Both the position numbers and the translations under genes were made by a program. Under the pieces are notes generated by a model. That model ran no database searches. It worked only from the letters and a program-made list of their open reading frames with translations, and had not been told where the DNA came from. Of a stretch of DNA of 64,000 bases, positions 41,146 to 49,788 are shown in pieces. Where the stretch lies: positions 30,091 to 94,090 of the IMG/VR virus record IMGVR_UViG_3300009502_000026. One strand, written 5' to 3'. How positions within the stretch are numbered: the first letter of the stretch is position 1; every line of letters begins with the position of its first letter. Origin of the DNA: a virus.

Positions 41146-44100
41146 TCACCAATCAGCTAACTCCGGTTCCGTAGAAAGGCTGAAAGCATCCTCATCGTCC
41201 TCATAATCCCCTTCTACTAACCCATGCACAAGGGATCGAGCCATATTAGGTTCTTCATACCCATCCTTCTCTATAGCCCTGTTGATGGCTCTGATCCTCT
41301 CCAACTCAAAAAGGTCATTGTCCTCTTTCGTAGGAACCTCACCCTTCTTGAGCTTTTCAAGACGCTCCTCATACTTCTTCTGGTAATCAGGGTCCTTATT
41401 CAGAATATCACTTTGCTCCGCTGCTACTTCTTCCGGTGTTTTCTTTGCTCTCTCTTTCTTAGGAGTCATGCTCTTCACAGCCGCAGAGAGAACACCTGCA
41501 TCATTCATCCAAGCATTCCAGAACATTGACCGAACACTGAGTTGCTGTTCAGGATTCAGAGTACCAGACCTAAACATCTTCAAAAGCTTATTGTATGGGT
41601 GATTCCCTTTTCCTGAATAAGAACCTTCAATGATAGCAGCTAGAGTGTCATCATCAATACCACCATCCTCACCTAGGTCTCTTAGAAACTCCCTGCTTGG
41701 GCCTACCCCTGCATTGATGATATCAGTGCCGCTATCCAGAATTTCCCTCCCAAACTCACCACCCATACCCTCATTTTTACCATCCCCATGAAGGGTGCGA
41801 ACCAATGCAATTGTATTTTGTGATGGGGCAGGCAGTTCACGGATGTCAGGTTGATTCTCTCCAGCTATGATCGAAGCTAAGTATACATCTCCTAAATGTG
41901 CCTTCAATTTCTGTATCTGTTCTTGTGCCTTGGGGTCATCTTGGTCCAATTTGGAGATGCCACTCCTAATACTTTCAATGGCTTTAGTCCTGATCTTCTT
42001 ACCTTCTTCAGGACTCTTCCCATCCTTACCGTGAATCATGTCACGGAAGTTTCTACTCCTGGGAGTCTTGACCGTCGGGCCCTTCCACTTCTTATCCGCA
42101 CCTTTTGGCTTAGAATCTTCCGGGAAAGCCTGATCGGACTTGGGCTTCTCTCCCTTGGGCTTCTCCCCTTCAGATTTCTCAGGCTCCTTCGGTGCTTCAC
42201 CCTCTGTAGGTGCCTTCGGCTCCTCTCCAGGAGTCCCTGTAGCTGGAGTTTTCCCCTTGGGAGTCCCAGGCTCGGGTTCTGGCTTAGGCTTAGGCTTAGG
42301 TTCTGTCTCTGTCGGAGGAGTCTCAGACTTGGGTTCTGGCTTAGGTTCCGGCTTAGGCTCGGGTTCTGGCTCTGGCTCCTTCTTAGGTGCCTTCCCCTTG
42401 TGAGCCTTCTCTGCCTTCAGTCTAGCCTTCTCAGCATTCTTAAGCTCCTTCTCCATACCTTGGAGGTCATCAGTTGAGTCACTGAGAGTGTAAGCATCCT
42501 CAGTGAATTCCTCCATAGTCACTGGTGGGTCCAAGCTATCAACAAGGACTTTGACTTCAGCTTCTATCTTTGCTCGTTTCTTTGGGTCGGAGGTTTCAAT
42601 AAACCTCTCAGCTACATCAGCAAGATCACTCTTGATGCTCTTGTACTTACTTTCGAGTATGTTTACCTTGTCTTGGAGGGTCTTATGATTGCCCTGGAGT
42701 TCCTCTACTTTCTTGGTAGCCTTTTCCAGAACTGACCCAGTATCTTCATCATCTTCACTAGCATCCCCACTACCCGTGGCGAATGCCTTAGCTTCATCCT
42801 TGGAGTCAAAGGTCTTGGCTGTGCCCTCAGAGTTGATACCCCTCCAGTTCTTCTCCTCAGTCTGCCAATAGTCACCAGACTTATGCTCAGGGGCATCTTT
42901 GATACCCACTACTTTTGGGGGAGGGGATACTTCCCCAAGTTTTACCAAGAACTTATGTGCCACCCTCTTGAAATTCAGAGTCAAGTCTGGGTCGGTCTCA
43001 GCAGACTGCCCCCCAAGGTCACCATCTCGATCAGGGTCTACTCGATGATCCCGTAGGTCTTGCCGAGGGGGCTTCTTCTTAGGATCAGGTTTGATGAGGT
43101 CTTTCGCTGCCTCATCTTCACGTTCCCCATCACTCTTAGTGGCAACTCTAAAGACTGCATCTGCATCTGACAGGTAACCCCCGTCAATGAGGGACCTGTA
43201 CAAGGCTTTCAGCATCAGAGCCTTGTTTCTCTCTGTCAGATAGGGACTAACATCCTTCCAAGTGTCATTAGTGAGAAGAATGTACCTGATGAACTCCTGA
43301 CCCTTGAAGTGATCTGCAAATTTGGGAGCCATCTCCAATGCCTTATCCACAAATTCCTGCATATATGCACGAACTTCATGGGGGTCATTGTAGTATTTCT
43401 CTGGGTCAATGTTCCTGGGAACTTCCCGGGTAGTAGCCCTGTTCTTCTGTTGTATATCCAGAACGTGGGTCATCTCATGTAAGAGCATCTGTCGGAAGTC
43501 CCTAGCCATGAACTCGACCGACTCCCGAAGTGCCTTCGTTGTGTACCTCCCATTCAGGTTCAAGACGATAGCTGGACGGGAACCCATTGACCCCTTGCCC
43601 CCCGATAGAAGGAGTTGTGGACTGTCACTCACAACGCTGGTGACCCTGAGTACTGGAACCAGGATGTTCTTCCCCTCAACCCCTAGGGCATCTGAGAATC
43701 TGTCCAGGTCTTTCTGAAGTACAGCATGATTGGGTGCCAACTGGCCGAGGGGCTCATCCTGGGGATGACGCCTTCCCAATTCTCGCTTCAAGTCCACGAT
43801 CAAATCCTGGACTTCGGCATCAATGAGACTCTTGTCAATCGGGATGGGCCTGGAAGCGATCTTGAACGACTTAGGGACTGCCCCATCCTTCAGATAAGTG
43901 TCTTCCATACCGGGCACTAGATACTGGGACCTGAGCGTAGCAGGCTCATGTCCTACAACCTCTGCCGTCTCTTTTAGTGCCTTCAGGAACTCATCCTTCA
44001 GGAGCTTCTTACGTTCCTTGGGATCAGTGGGTAGAGCCTTACCATTCTTCCGTGCCTCACCAAGCTTCTGACGCATGGTATCATTGGCATGGAACCCACG

Positions 44101-45183
44101 GATGTCCTTGGCAGTAATATCAAATGGCTTCAGGTAGGAGTTGACATGCTCTGCCGTTAGGTCAAAGTCTTCAACCTGAAGAACCTTGTCATTCGGCTTC
44201 TTGCCCTCAGTGTACTCCTTCAGGAGTTTGACAACTGCCCCAGTGTCTACTGTCTTTTCATGCTTGACACCGGATTTCCCCACGTATTTGATAACAGCCT
44301 TTCCCTTGGGGAAAGTGACATGTTTCACTTTCCAGCCTGTGACTCCAAAATGACCCTCACTAGCTGACTCATCATTTCCGATTCTCTCACAAGTTTCATC
44401 CATGAGAGCTACAGCGAGAGCCGTGAGCTTGGTCTCCTCACTACCAGAACTCAGGTCTTTACGCACCTTGGCACGAACTTCGGAGATGCCCTTACGAAGC
44501 TTCTCCACCTGTTCAGCCTTCTCCTTGTTCCTCTTTGCTACCTGCCTAGGGCCGTATTCATAGTGGACGTTCCCCTCGGAGTCCTTCTTCTTGTCTATGT
44601 ACTTGCCCCACTTGTCCAGGAACAGACCCGCAATCTTCACTGGGGACGCTATCCTTGGGGTCCACAACTGGGAGGCTACTCGACCTTCGGGAGTAGTATG
44701 AAGTTTCACTCTTGGGATGATATCCGGGAAACCCCAGATTTCCATCTCATCAAAACTCCAAGAACCACCCGGTACTTCTCCCTTGTATTCCTCAGTCAAC
44801 CCTGTGAGGTACTCCAGAGTGACATGGGGACGGTAGATCAGAGGGAAACTATCAACCACTTCAAAGTTTGCATCAAGGAGTGCCTGACGGAGATTCCACT
44901 TAAGGGCAGAAAGATCCTTGTCCATCTGGACAAGATCAACAGCTACTCTTCTTTCCTTATCAGGATTGACAAAGTACTCCATTCCTATCAGCGTAGCTGT
45001 GACAGGTCCACGGAACTGCGTGAACGTAGCCTGAACGATCTTCAGGAACTCAGTCCTACGTCCGACCGGAATCTCCCCTACATACAGAAAGGTGACATGA
45101 GGGGGAGAATCGTCCTCTTCTCCAAGGGGAGGGAACCTGGAAGCCATCTCATCCGGGAGAGGTATGAATAGTCCAACACCCAT
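41146..45183 (-). CDS. 1345-aa multidomain protein: 2H phosphoesterase + topoisomerase IB + HExTH zincin + charged tail
   Basis: Residues 1-160 are a 2H phosphoesterase (PHVTFLY at 28-34 and RPHVTLEY at 118-125, two H-x-T motifs). Residues ~183-435 are a poxvirus-type topoisomerase IB with all five catalytic residues: Arg267 (ERIGND), Lys303 (YVGKSG), Arg362 (KDIRGF), His412 (VVGHEPATL) and Tyr421 (RSQYLVPG); His to Tyr is 9 residues, as in vaccinia. Residues ~450-660 contain LLHEMTHVLD (His569, Glu570, His573), a zincin. After ~680 the chain is Lys/Glu/Pro-rich and helical. RVAS, RIAS, KIAS and RVAT tetrapeptides lie at the domain borders. It is probably packed in the virion or a morphogenesis polyprotein; delivery is inferred. 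Confidence 0.82.
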   Translation of the reverse strand: MGVGLFIPLPDEMASRFPPLGEEDDSPPHVTFLYVGEIPVGRRTEFLKIVQATFTQFRGPVTATLIGMEYFVNPDKERRVAVDLVQMDKDLSALKWNLRQALLDANFEVVDSFPLIYRPHVTLEYLTGLTEEYKGEVPGGSWSFDEMEIWGFPDIIPRVKLHTTPEGRVASQLWTPRIASPVKIAGLFLDKWGKYIDKKKDSEGNVHYEYGPRQVAKRNKEKAEQVEKLRKGISEVRAKVRKDLSSGSEETKLTALAVALMDETCERIGNDESASEGHFGVTGWKVKHVTFPKGKAVIKYVGKSGVKHEKTVDTGAVVKLLKEYTEGKKPNDKVLQVEDFDLTAEHVNSYLKPFDITAKDIRGFHANDTMRQKLGEARKNGKALPTDPKERKKLLKDEFLKALKETAEVVGHEPATLRSQYLVPGMEDTYLKDGAVPKSFKIASRPIPIDKSLIDAEVQDLIVDLKRELGRRHPQDEPLGQLAPNHAVLQKDLDRFSDALGVEGKNILVPVLRVTSVVSDSPQLLLSGGKGSMGSRPAIVLNLNGRYTTKALRESVEFMARDFRQMLLHEMTHVLDIQQKNRATTREVPRNIDPEKYYNDPHEVRAYMQEFVDKALEMAPKFADHFKGQEFIRYILLTNDTWKDVSPYLTERNKALMLKALYRSLIDGGYLSDADAVFRVATKSDGEREDEAAKDLIKPDPKKKPPRQDLRDHRVDPDRDGDLGGQSAETDPDLTLNFKRVAHKFLVKLGEVSPPPKVVGIKDAPEHKSGDYWQTEEKNWRGINSEGTAKTFDSKDEAKAFATGSGDASEDDEDTGSVLEKATKKVEELQGNHKTLQDKVNILESKYKSIKSDLADVAERFIETSDPKKRAKIEAEVKVLVDSLDPPVTMEEFTEDAYTLSDSTDDLQGMEKELKNAEKARLKAEKAHKGKAPKKEPEPEPEPKPEPKPEPKSETPPTETEPKPKPKPEPEPGTPKGKTPATGTPGEEPKAPTEGEAPKEPEKSEGEKPKGEKPKSDQAFPEDSKPKGADKKWKGPTVKTPRSRNFRDMIHGKDGKSPEEGKKIRTKAIESIRSGISKLDQDDPKAQEQIQKLKAHLGDVYLASIIAGENQPDIRELPAPSQNTIALVRTLHGDGKNEGMGGEFGREILDSGTDIINAGVGPSREFLRDLGEDGGIDDDTLAAIIEGSYSGKGNHPYNKLLKMFRSGTLNPEQQLSVRSMFWNAWMNDAGVLSAAVKSMTPKKERAKKTPEEVAAEQSDILNKDPDYQKKYEERLEKLKKGEVPTKEDNDLFELERIRAINRAIEKDGYEEPNMARSLVHGLVEGDYEDDEDAFSLSTEPELADW

Positions 45184-45184
45184 T

Positions 45185-46114
45185 TTAACCCCCTACCGGG
45201 TCTGATGGAGATGATAGGCAATACCCATTTTCATCTACATCACAAAGCTCGATACCATCATCTTCAGTGGCATCCACCCAAACCATGTGGACAACATTTT
45301 GAACCACGGCATCCAGGTCAATGAAGTCATGGTCCGGTTCTGGACCAGAGTCATACATAGAGATGAAAGCAAACTGTGTCCGTTGATCTTCCGGGAGTCC
45401 CCGTTCTGCCACAGGAACATTCCAGTCCTCAAACTCAGGGATAGCCTTCAGGCTGGTATCTACCAGGGAGTAAAGTTCCCTTCGGTCGTTGAACCAGAGA
45501 ATCTCCTGCCTACCTATTGTCTCTGCCTTGGGACGGAGAATATCTGAAAGCTTCTGGATTACAACTTCCAGGTTCTCTGGGAAGTCATAGGGAGACTGAC
45601 GAATACCCCACAAAGCTACGGCTCCTGTGATATGATTCAGGAACACCATAACCTTTTCCCGCTCGGCCTTGGCTACCCGTGCCATGTGGGCATCTGCCAC
45701 AAGGCTAGCCAAGGTGAGCTTCATAGATCCGACCTTCAACCCCGCTGCGGGTGATCCCTCCAGGAATACCATTGGGAGCAAGCCCTTCCTGAAGAGTCTC
45801 ACTCGTTGAGCAATGTACCTGGGGGACCTCATCCCCACTTCCCACTTGATCCCTAAGTTCCTGATAGCCTCTGCCAACGGGAAAATGGTCTTCCATTTCC
45901 CTGTCTTGTCCAGGGAATTCCCTTCCTCAATGAAGGCTTCGATAGTGATAAAATGCTTACGAATACAGTCCCTACAGTGCTTTCCAGGGTCATTCAGGTG
46001 GTCCTCCAAGAGAACCATCTGTTTGCAAGCTTCCCTGAAACAGAACTCAGGATTGTGTATCGGCAGAAGAGCCGGTAAGTTGGTTGGGTCGAGGATACAG
46101 GAATGTTTCCGCAT
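45185..46114 (-). CDS. Cys-containing virion-type protein
   Basis: 309 aa. Residues ~20-70 contain FCFREACKQMVLLEDHLNDP followed by GKHCRDCIRKHFITIEAFIE, a CxxC-type cluster with a conserved helical look I recall from other large phages (CKQxxLLEDHL...RCxDCIRKHLL). The rest is helical, then polar with an acidic end. It is one base upstream of the 1345-aa gene and follows the portal. Its leader has a hairpin near the ribosome site. Function unknown. Confidence 0.65.
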   Translation of the reverse strand: MRKHSCILDPTNLPALLPIHNPEFCFREACKQMVLLEDHLNDPGKHCRDCIRKHFITIEAFIEEGNSLDKTGKWKTIFPLAEAIRNLGIKWEVGMRSPRYIAQRVRLFRKGLLPMVFLEGSPAAGLKVGSMKLTLASLVADAHMARVAKAEREKVMVFLNHITGAVALWGIRQSPYDFPENLEVVIQKLSDILRPKAETIGRQEILWFNDRRELYSLVDTSLKAIPEFEDWNVPVAERGLPEDQRTQFAFISMYDSGPEPDHDFIDLDAVVQNVVHMVWVDATEDDGIELCDVDENGYCLSSPSDPVGG

Positions 46115-46119
46115 TTGGA

Positions 46120-46133
46120 AGTCCTAACGGACT
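46120..46133 (-). promoter_or_regulatory. hairpin overlapping the ribosome site of 45185-46114
   Basis: AGTCC-GTTA-GGACT on the minus strand, 5-bp stem with 4-nt loop, ending 5 nt before the ATG. The likely Shine-Dalgarno AGGACT is the 3-prime arm, as in the 24123-24143 case. Confidence 0.45.
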
Positions 46134-46155
46134 GGTGGGATAGGGAGACTACCTG

Positions 46156-49100
46156 CTACCCGAATCTTCCACCACCCTCATCAGGCTTCTTGTACTTGAG
46201 CTTCAAGTACTCAGCGATCCTCTCCACTACATCAGAATTCTCGGCAAGGTTCCTACCGGCTTCAGTGTAGATACCCCGGAGAACTTCATTGAACGTGGAG
46301 TCATTCAGGGTAAACACATCCCGCATGAGCTTCTCGTTCGTAGCCGTGGGGTCAATGTTCAGGAGTTCCAGGATGATATCAATATCCAGAGAACCCTTCT
46401 GATAGAGGTTGAACAAAGCATCGAAGGTATCAGCATTGTCCCGAAGGGCAAGACGGGTGAAGGTAAGGGTTGGGACAACCACTTCTTCATTCCCATCCTC
46501 ATCGAGCTCAATGAACCCCATGCGCTTACACATGGGAGCCAGCATGTTCTGTTCAACCATCTCCTGGAGGATTTCCCGCAGAAGCATGAACCGGGTGTTG
46601 ATAACCTCCAGATTGATCCTGTCACCGGAGTAGCTGGACTCCCCAGACAAGAGAGATTCAGTGACCCCCAGACCGGCATACAACTGCCTATCTGTCTGGT
46701 CATACTCAGTCGAGAGTTCCAGGAGACGCTGACTAGACCCCATCTCCTCCCAATTGACCTGGAAGTTGGTGATGATGGAGTAGTCCGGGTCCATCAGGGC
46801 CATATCCACCTGATCCCGGAGGTTCTCTACATCTGCCACATCCATATCTTCGGCATAGACCAGCCGAATAGGAGTCATGTGGCGAGAAGCAATCTGTGTC
46901 TGGGACTGACGGAGCTTATCCCGATAGACCAGGGTACGAATGCAGTTATGGACTACGATCCCACCGGCTACTAGAGTCTCATCATCCTCTACATCAAAGG
47001 AATAGACCGGACCCTGATAGTGGAACCGTTCCACTTTATCAAGGGTATGTGTTGTCCAACGGTCATCCTTCTTGAAGTACCCAAGTCTGATCTTCTCTTT
47101 GTAGCCCTGAAGGTAGGGCTTCGTGGCACTTGACCACACAGAGAAACTAGACATCCGGGCCATTGTAATAGGTGAATGAGTACGGAGCACATAAGTAGTG
47201 AAAGCCCCGTAGGAATAGGTCTTGTCCCTAACACGGGATACCCTAGGGTGTGCTTTGGGGAACTTTGCACGCCCCCCTATAGGCTTCCCCCCCACTACCT
47301 TCTTCACCTTACGGGAACTCTTACGGCTCTTCCACCGATCTACCGAAAGGTTCAGTCTCTTACACACCAGATACAACTGCGAAGTCAAAATTGCATCATG
47401 GAGATGAAGCTCCATAAGCTTCTTCCCAATGGTTTCTACCCTACCGCTACTGTCAAGAATACCCCCCAAAAGTGCCAGAAGGTACTTCTCTCGGACCCCA
47501 AACATCCAGTCAGGAAGTATCTTGGACTTACCATACTGGAAGTGTTCGTGAATCCAACGAGCCAGTAGGGCATCCGGCAACTTGAGAGTAGTGTGTGCCC
47601 CAGAGTCTTCAATCTCTATGGACTCTTCCCCAAAGACATTCTGGAGAGCTTCCTTGAGCTTGAGGACACAATGGGAGTGCTTCTTGTCTATCCACCACTC
47701 AGTTACATACTGGGCTGGTGAAGAATAGGTGGGGAGTTTCACCTTCCCCTTAGCTACCCATGCACCCAGGATGTAGCAGAGGTCTTCGGTCATCTTGAAG
47801 GAGACAGTATGAGGGGCAACTGCATGTCCCCAGGCAAAGGCACCAGGAGCCGGTAGGAACTCAGGATAGGCAAGGCCCCCTGGGGAAGCCCTGCACATCG
47901 AGTTCTCCCAATGGTCTGCTAGATCGAACCGGAGGGGCACCTTACGGTCATGTGTACGGATATGACTCTCCCGTACCTTGTCCCCAGCCTTGATGTCCCC
48001 AGCCAGGACTTCTTCTTCCTGACCCTCTGCGTTGATCCTTATGATCTTGTGATCTTTGGTGAAGCAGATAGGGTCACGGAGAGAGATAGAATGGATTGTG
48101 ATACCCACAACCTCTTCATCTACATTCCGAGTGCCCTTAGAAGCTTTACGAAAGCGACCTTTCCCTGTCAGGAGAAGATCAGTGTTCACATCCACTTGCT
48201 CAACCGGGATATTGACAACCAAACCCTGCCGATTGACCGTGATAGGTGTTCCAGGAAGAATACAGCGTTCCAGGACCGAATGGCCCCTGGGCTCATACTG
48301 TGACTTCTTCCTTGCCATGTAAAACACAAAACTCCCGGATTCGGGGTCTGTGTTCAGAGGAATGTTTTCCCCTTTCCGAATGGAATCCACAACCATTGAG
48401 GGCATGGAATCCACGATCCGTTGGGCCTGGGGGTCTCCAGCTTCGGCCTTGTGGATGATGTCTTTGGTCTTGCTATCAGGAACCAGTTCAATGAGTTTCT
48501 GGTCAGTGAAAGGATAGCTCTCCATGTGAATCTGTTCCGGGGGCAACACCCGAATTGCAGACCAACCATGGTAGTTTCTCTTCAACCACTTGACCGCACG
48601 CTCATTGGCATCCTGTCGATCTTGCCACTCTTCCGCAACACTTCCGTCTTCCTGAAGTACCCTGAATATCTCCTGAGTGATATCCTGGGGCATGTCTTCA
48701 GAAGCATCCTCACAGAAGATGAATACCTCACCCAACAGGTTGTAGTCATGGACGATTTCGATGAGACGATGAAGAAGTCCAATCTTCTTCGCCCACTTTG
48801 CACAAAAATTCAAGGATCTTTGTGCAATGTCACGATTCTTAGCCTTGGGCATACCAAGGCGAACCTTAGACAGAGGAAGTTCTGTCTGTAGGTCCAGAGC
48901 TTGGCCTACGAACGGATCAGCCCCGTAGAAGAACCGGAAATAGTTCCTCTTTTCATCGAGGGACTGAGGGAGTTCCAGGAAGTCTGTGGAGAGCTCAGGG
49001 CTGTAGAAATTGCCCCCAGAACCCTGGACAGAACCACTCACTGAAGGATAAGCCACCTTGGATCGAAGAAACCCTGTGGCAATCTTCGGGGGCTTCCCTA

Positions 49101-49176
49101 CCTTCACACCCTTCCGGGGAGGTACTTTCCCAACAGTTACCGCTTCAGTCTTATCAGTCTTATCAGCCATAGTCAC
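46156..49176 (-). CDS. portal protein, interrupted by an intein
   Basis: 1006 aa, of which residues 305-744 are an intein. The host protein (566 aa) has portal landmarks: YFRFFYGADPFVGQALDLQT near residue 85, LIEIVHDYNLLGEVFIFCED near 140-156, GWSAIRVLPPEQIHMESYPF near 205, and after the intein IRTLVYRDKLRQSQTQIASR, TNFQVNWEEMG, QLYAGLGVTESLLSGESSYS and INTRFMLLREILQEMVEQNM. The portal forms the ring through which DNA enters and leaves. KIATGFLRSKVAYPS near residue 35 is a basic N-terminus of the RVAS/KIAT type. Upstream of the protease and downstream of TerL, as expected. Confidence 0.88.
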   Translation of the reverse strand: MTMADKTDKTEAVTVGKVPPRKGVKVGKPPKIATGFLRSKVAYPSVSGSVQGSGGNFYSPELSTDFLELPQSLDEKRNYFRFFYGADPFVGQALDLQTELPLSKVRLGMPKAKNRDIAQRSLNFCAKWAKKIGLLHRLIEIVHDYNLLGEVFIFCEDASEDMPQDITQEIFRVLQEDGSVAEEWQDRQDANERAVKWLKRNYHGWSAIRVLPPEQIHMESYPFTDQKLIELVPDSKTKDIIHKAEAGDPQAQRIVDSMPSMVVDSIRKGENIPLNTDPESGSFVFYMARKKSQYEPRGHSVLERCILPGTPITVNRQGLVVNIPVEQVDVNTDLLLTGKGRFRKASKGTRNVDEEVVGITIHSISLRDPICFTKDHKIIRINAEGQEEEVLAGDIKAGDKVRESHIRTHDRKVPLRFDLADHWENSMCRASPGGLAYPEFLPAPGAFAWGHAVAPHTVSFKMTEDLCYILGAWVAKGKVKLPTYSSPAQYVTEWWIDKKHSHCVLKLKEALQNVFGEESIEIEDSGAHTTLKLPDALLARWIHEHFQYGKSKILPDWMFGVREKYLLALLGGILDSSGRVETIGKKLMELHLHDAILTSQLYLVCKRLNLSVDRWKSRKSSRKVKKVVGGKPIGGRAKFPKAHPRVSRVRDKTYSYGAFTTYVLRTHSPITMARMSSFSVWSSATKPYLQGYKEKIRLGYFKKDDRWTTHTLDKVERFHYQGPVYSFDVEDDETLVAGGIVVHNCIRTLVYRDKLRQSQTQIASRHMTPIRLVYAEDMDVADVENLRDQVDMALMDPDYSIITNFQVNWEEMGSSQRLLELSTEYDQTDRQLYAGLGVTESLLSGESSYSGDRINLEVINTRFMLLREILQEMVEQNMLAPMCKRMGFIELDEDGNEEVVVPTLTFTRLALRDNADTFDALFNLYQKGSLDIDIILELLNIDPTATNEKLMRDVFTLNDSTFNEVLRGIYTEAGRNLAENSDVVERIAEYLKLKYKKPDEGGGRFG
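46945..48264 (-). mobile_element. intein with degenerate LAGLIDADG motifs (portal gene)
   Basis: 440 residues, from Cys305 (after VLER) to Asn744 (VVHN before CIRTL). Block A is CILPGTPITVNRQGLVVNIP; the end is VYSFDVEDDETLVAGGIVVH followed by N. The endonuclease motifs read LGAWVAKGK and LLGGILDSSG: the catalytic acids are replaced (Lys, Ser), so homing activity is probably lost while splicing residues remain. Confidence 0.9.
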
Positions 49177-49197
49177 CTAGTCATTCTTAGCAATCAG

Positions 49198-49518
49198 TTA
49201 TTCATCTTCGGACTCAGTGACTACGGGAGGGGCTTTAGGCTTTGGCTCCCTTCTAACAGGTGGGGGTGCGTTTGGGTTGAGGTCCGGGTCTTCAGTATCA
49301 TAAGGTGCCGCAACCCTACCCACACCTTGCAGACTACCCAGGGTCCGTTCAAGAGACCTCCTGACCATCAGAGCCCTACGCCCAGAAGGATCTCCAGGGG
49401 TAGGTCCGGGAGGCACTATCCGAATAGCTTGTCGGAGAGCTTGCTCGGCTTTGGACATACAGACAGAAATTTCTCTATCTGCATCTGACCGGGCAAGGGT
49501 AGCCCTTAACCTAGACAT
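49198..49518 (-). CDS. small protein between TerL and portal
   Basis: 106 aa. The N-terminal half is basic and helical (ATLARSDADREISVCMSKAE, QALRQAIRIVP, MVRRSLERTLGSLQG); the C-terminal half is Pro- and Glu-rich (NPNAPPPVRREPKPK, TESEDE). No known fold. Its place between portal and terminase genes suggests a head-assembly helper, but there is no direct evidence. The unusually short gaps on both sides favour coupled translation. Confidence 0.6.
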   Translation of the reverse strand: MSRLRATLARSDADREISVCMSKAEQALRQAIRIVPPGPTPGDPSGRRALMVRRSLERTLGSLQGVGRVAAPYDTEDPDLNPNAPPPVRREPKPKAPPVVTESEDE

Positions 49519-49527
49519 AACTTCACC

Positions 49528-49788
49528 TTACCACCGTAGAGATGGGGTCAGATGTCCATATTTGATGGCAATAGTAATGATCTTCTTGAGAAGAAGGATG
49601 TCCTCAATAGAACCTTCAAAGACCCCTTCCCACGATCCCCCAGCCTTGACAAAGACCCGTGATACCTTGTCATACTCAGTAGGAATATGAACCACCTTGT
49701 TTGGATGGACAGATTCAAGGATCTTACGGATGATCCTATGATCAGACCTGACAGGACTGGTGGGAGTGAGGCTTGCTGTGCGATTCAT
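49528..49788 (-). CDS. small unknown protein overlapping TerL stop
   Basis: 86 aa. TSPVRSDHRIIRKILESVHP begins the sequence, and the C-terminal part SIEDILLLKKIITIAIKYGH is helical. Its start overlaps the TerL stop by 4 bases (ATGA-type coupling). Small genes here often encode head-completion or terminase partners. No fold recognised. Confidence 0.58.
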   Translation of the reverse strand: MNRTASLTPTSPVRSDHRIIRKILESVHPNKVVHIPTEYDKVSRVFVKAGGSWEGVFEGSIEDILLLKKIITIAIKYGHLTPSLRW

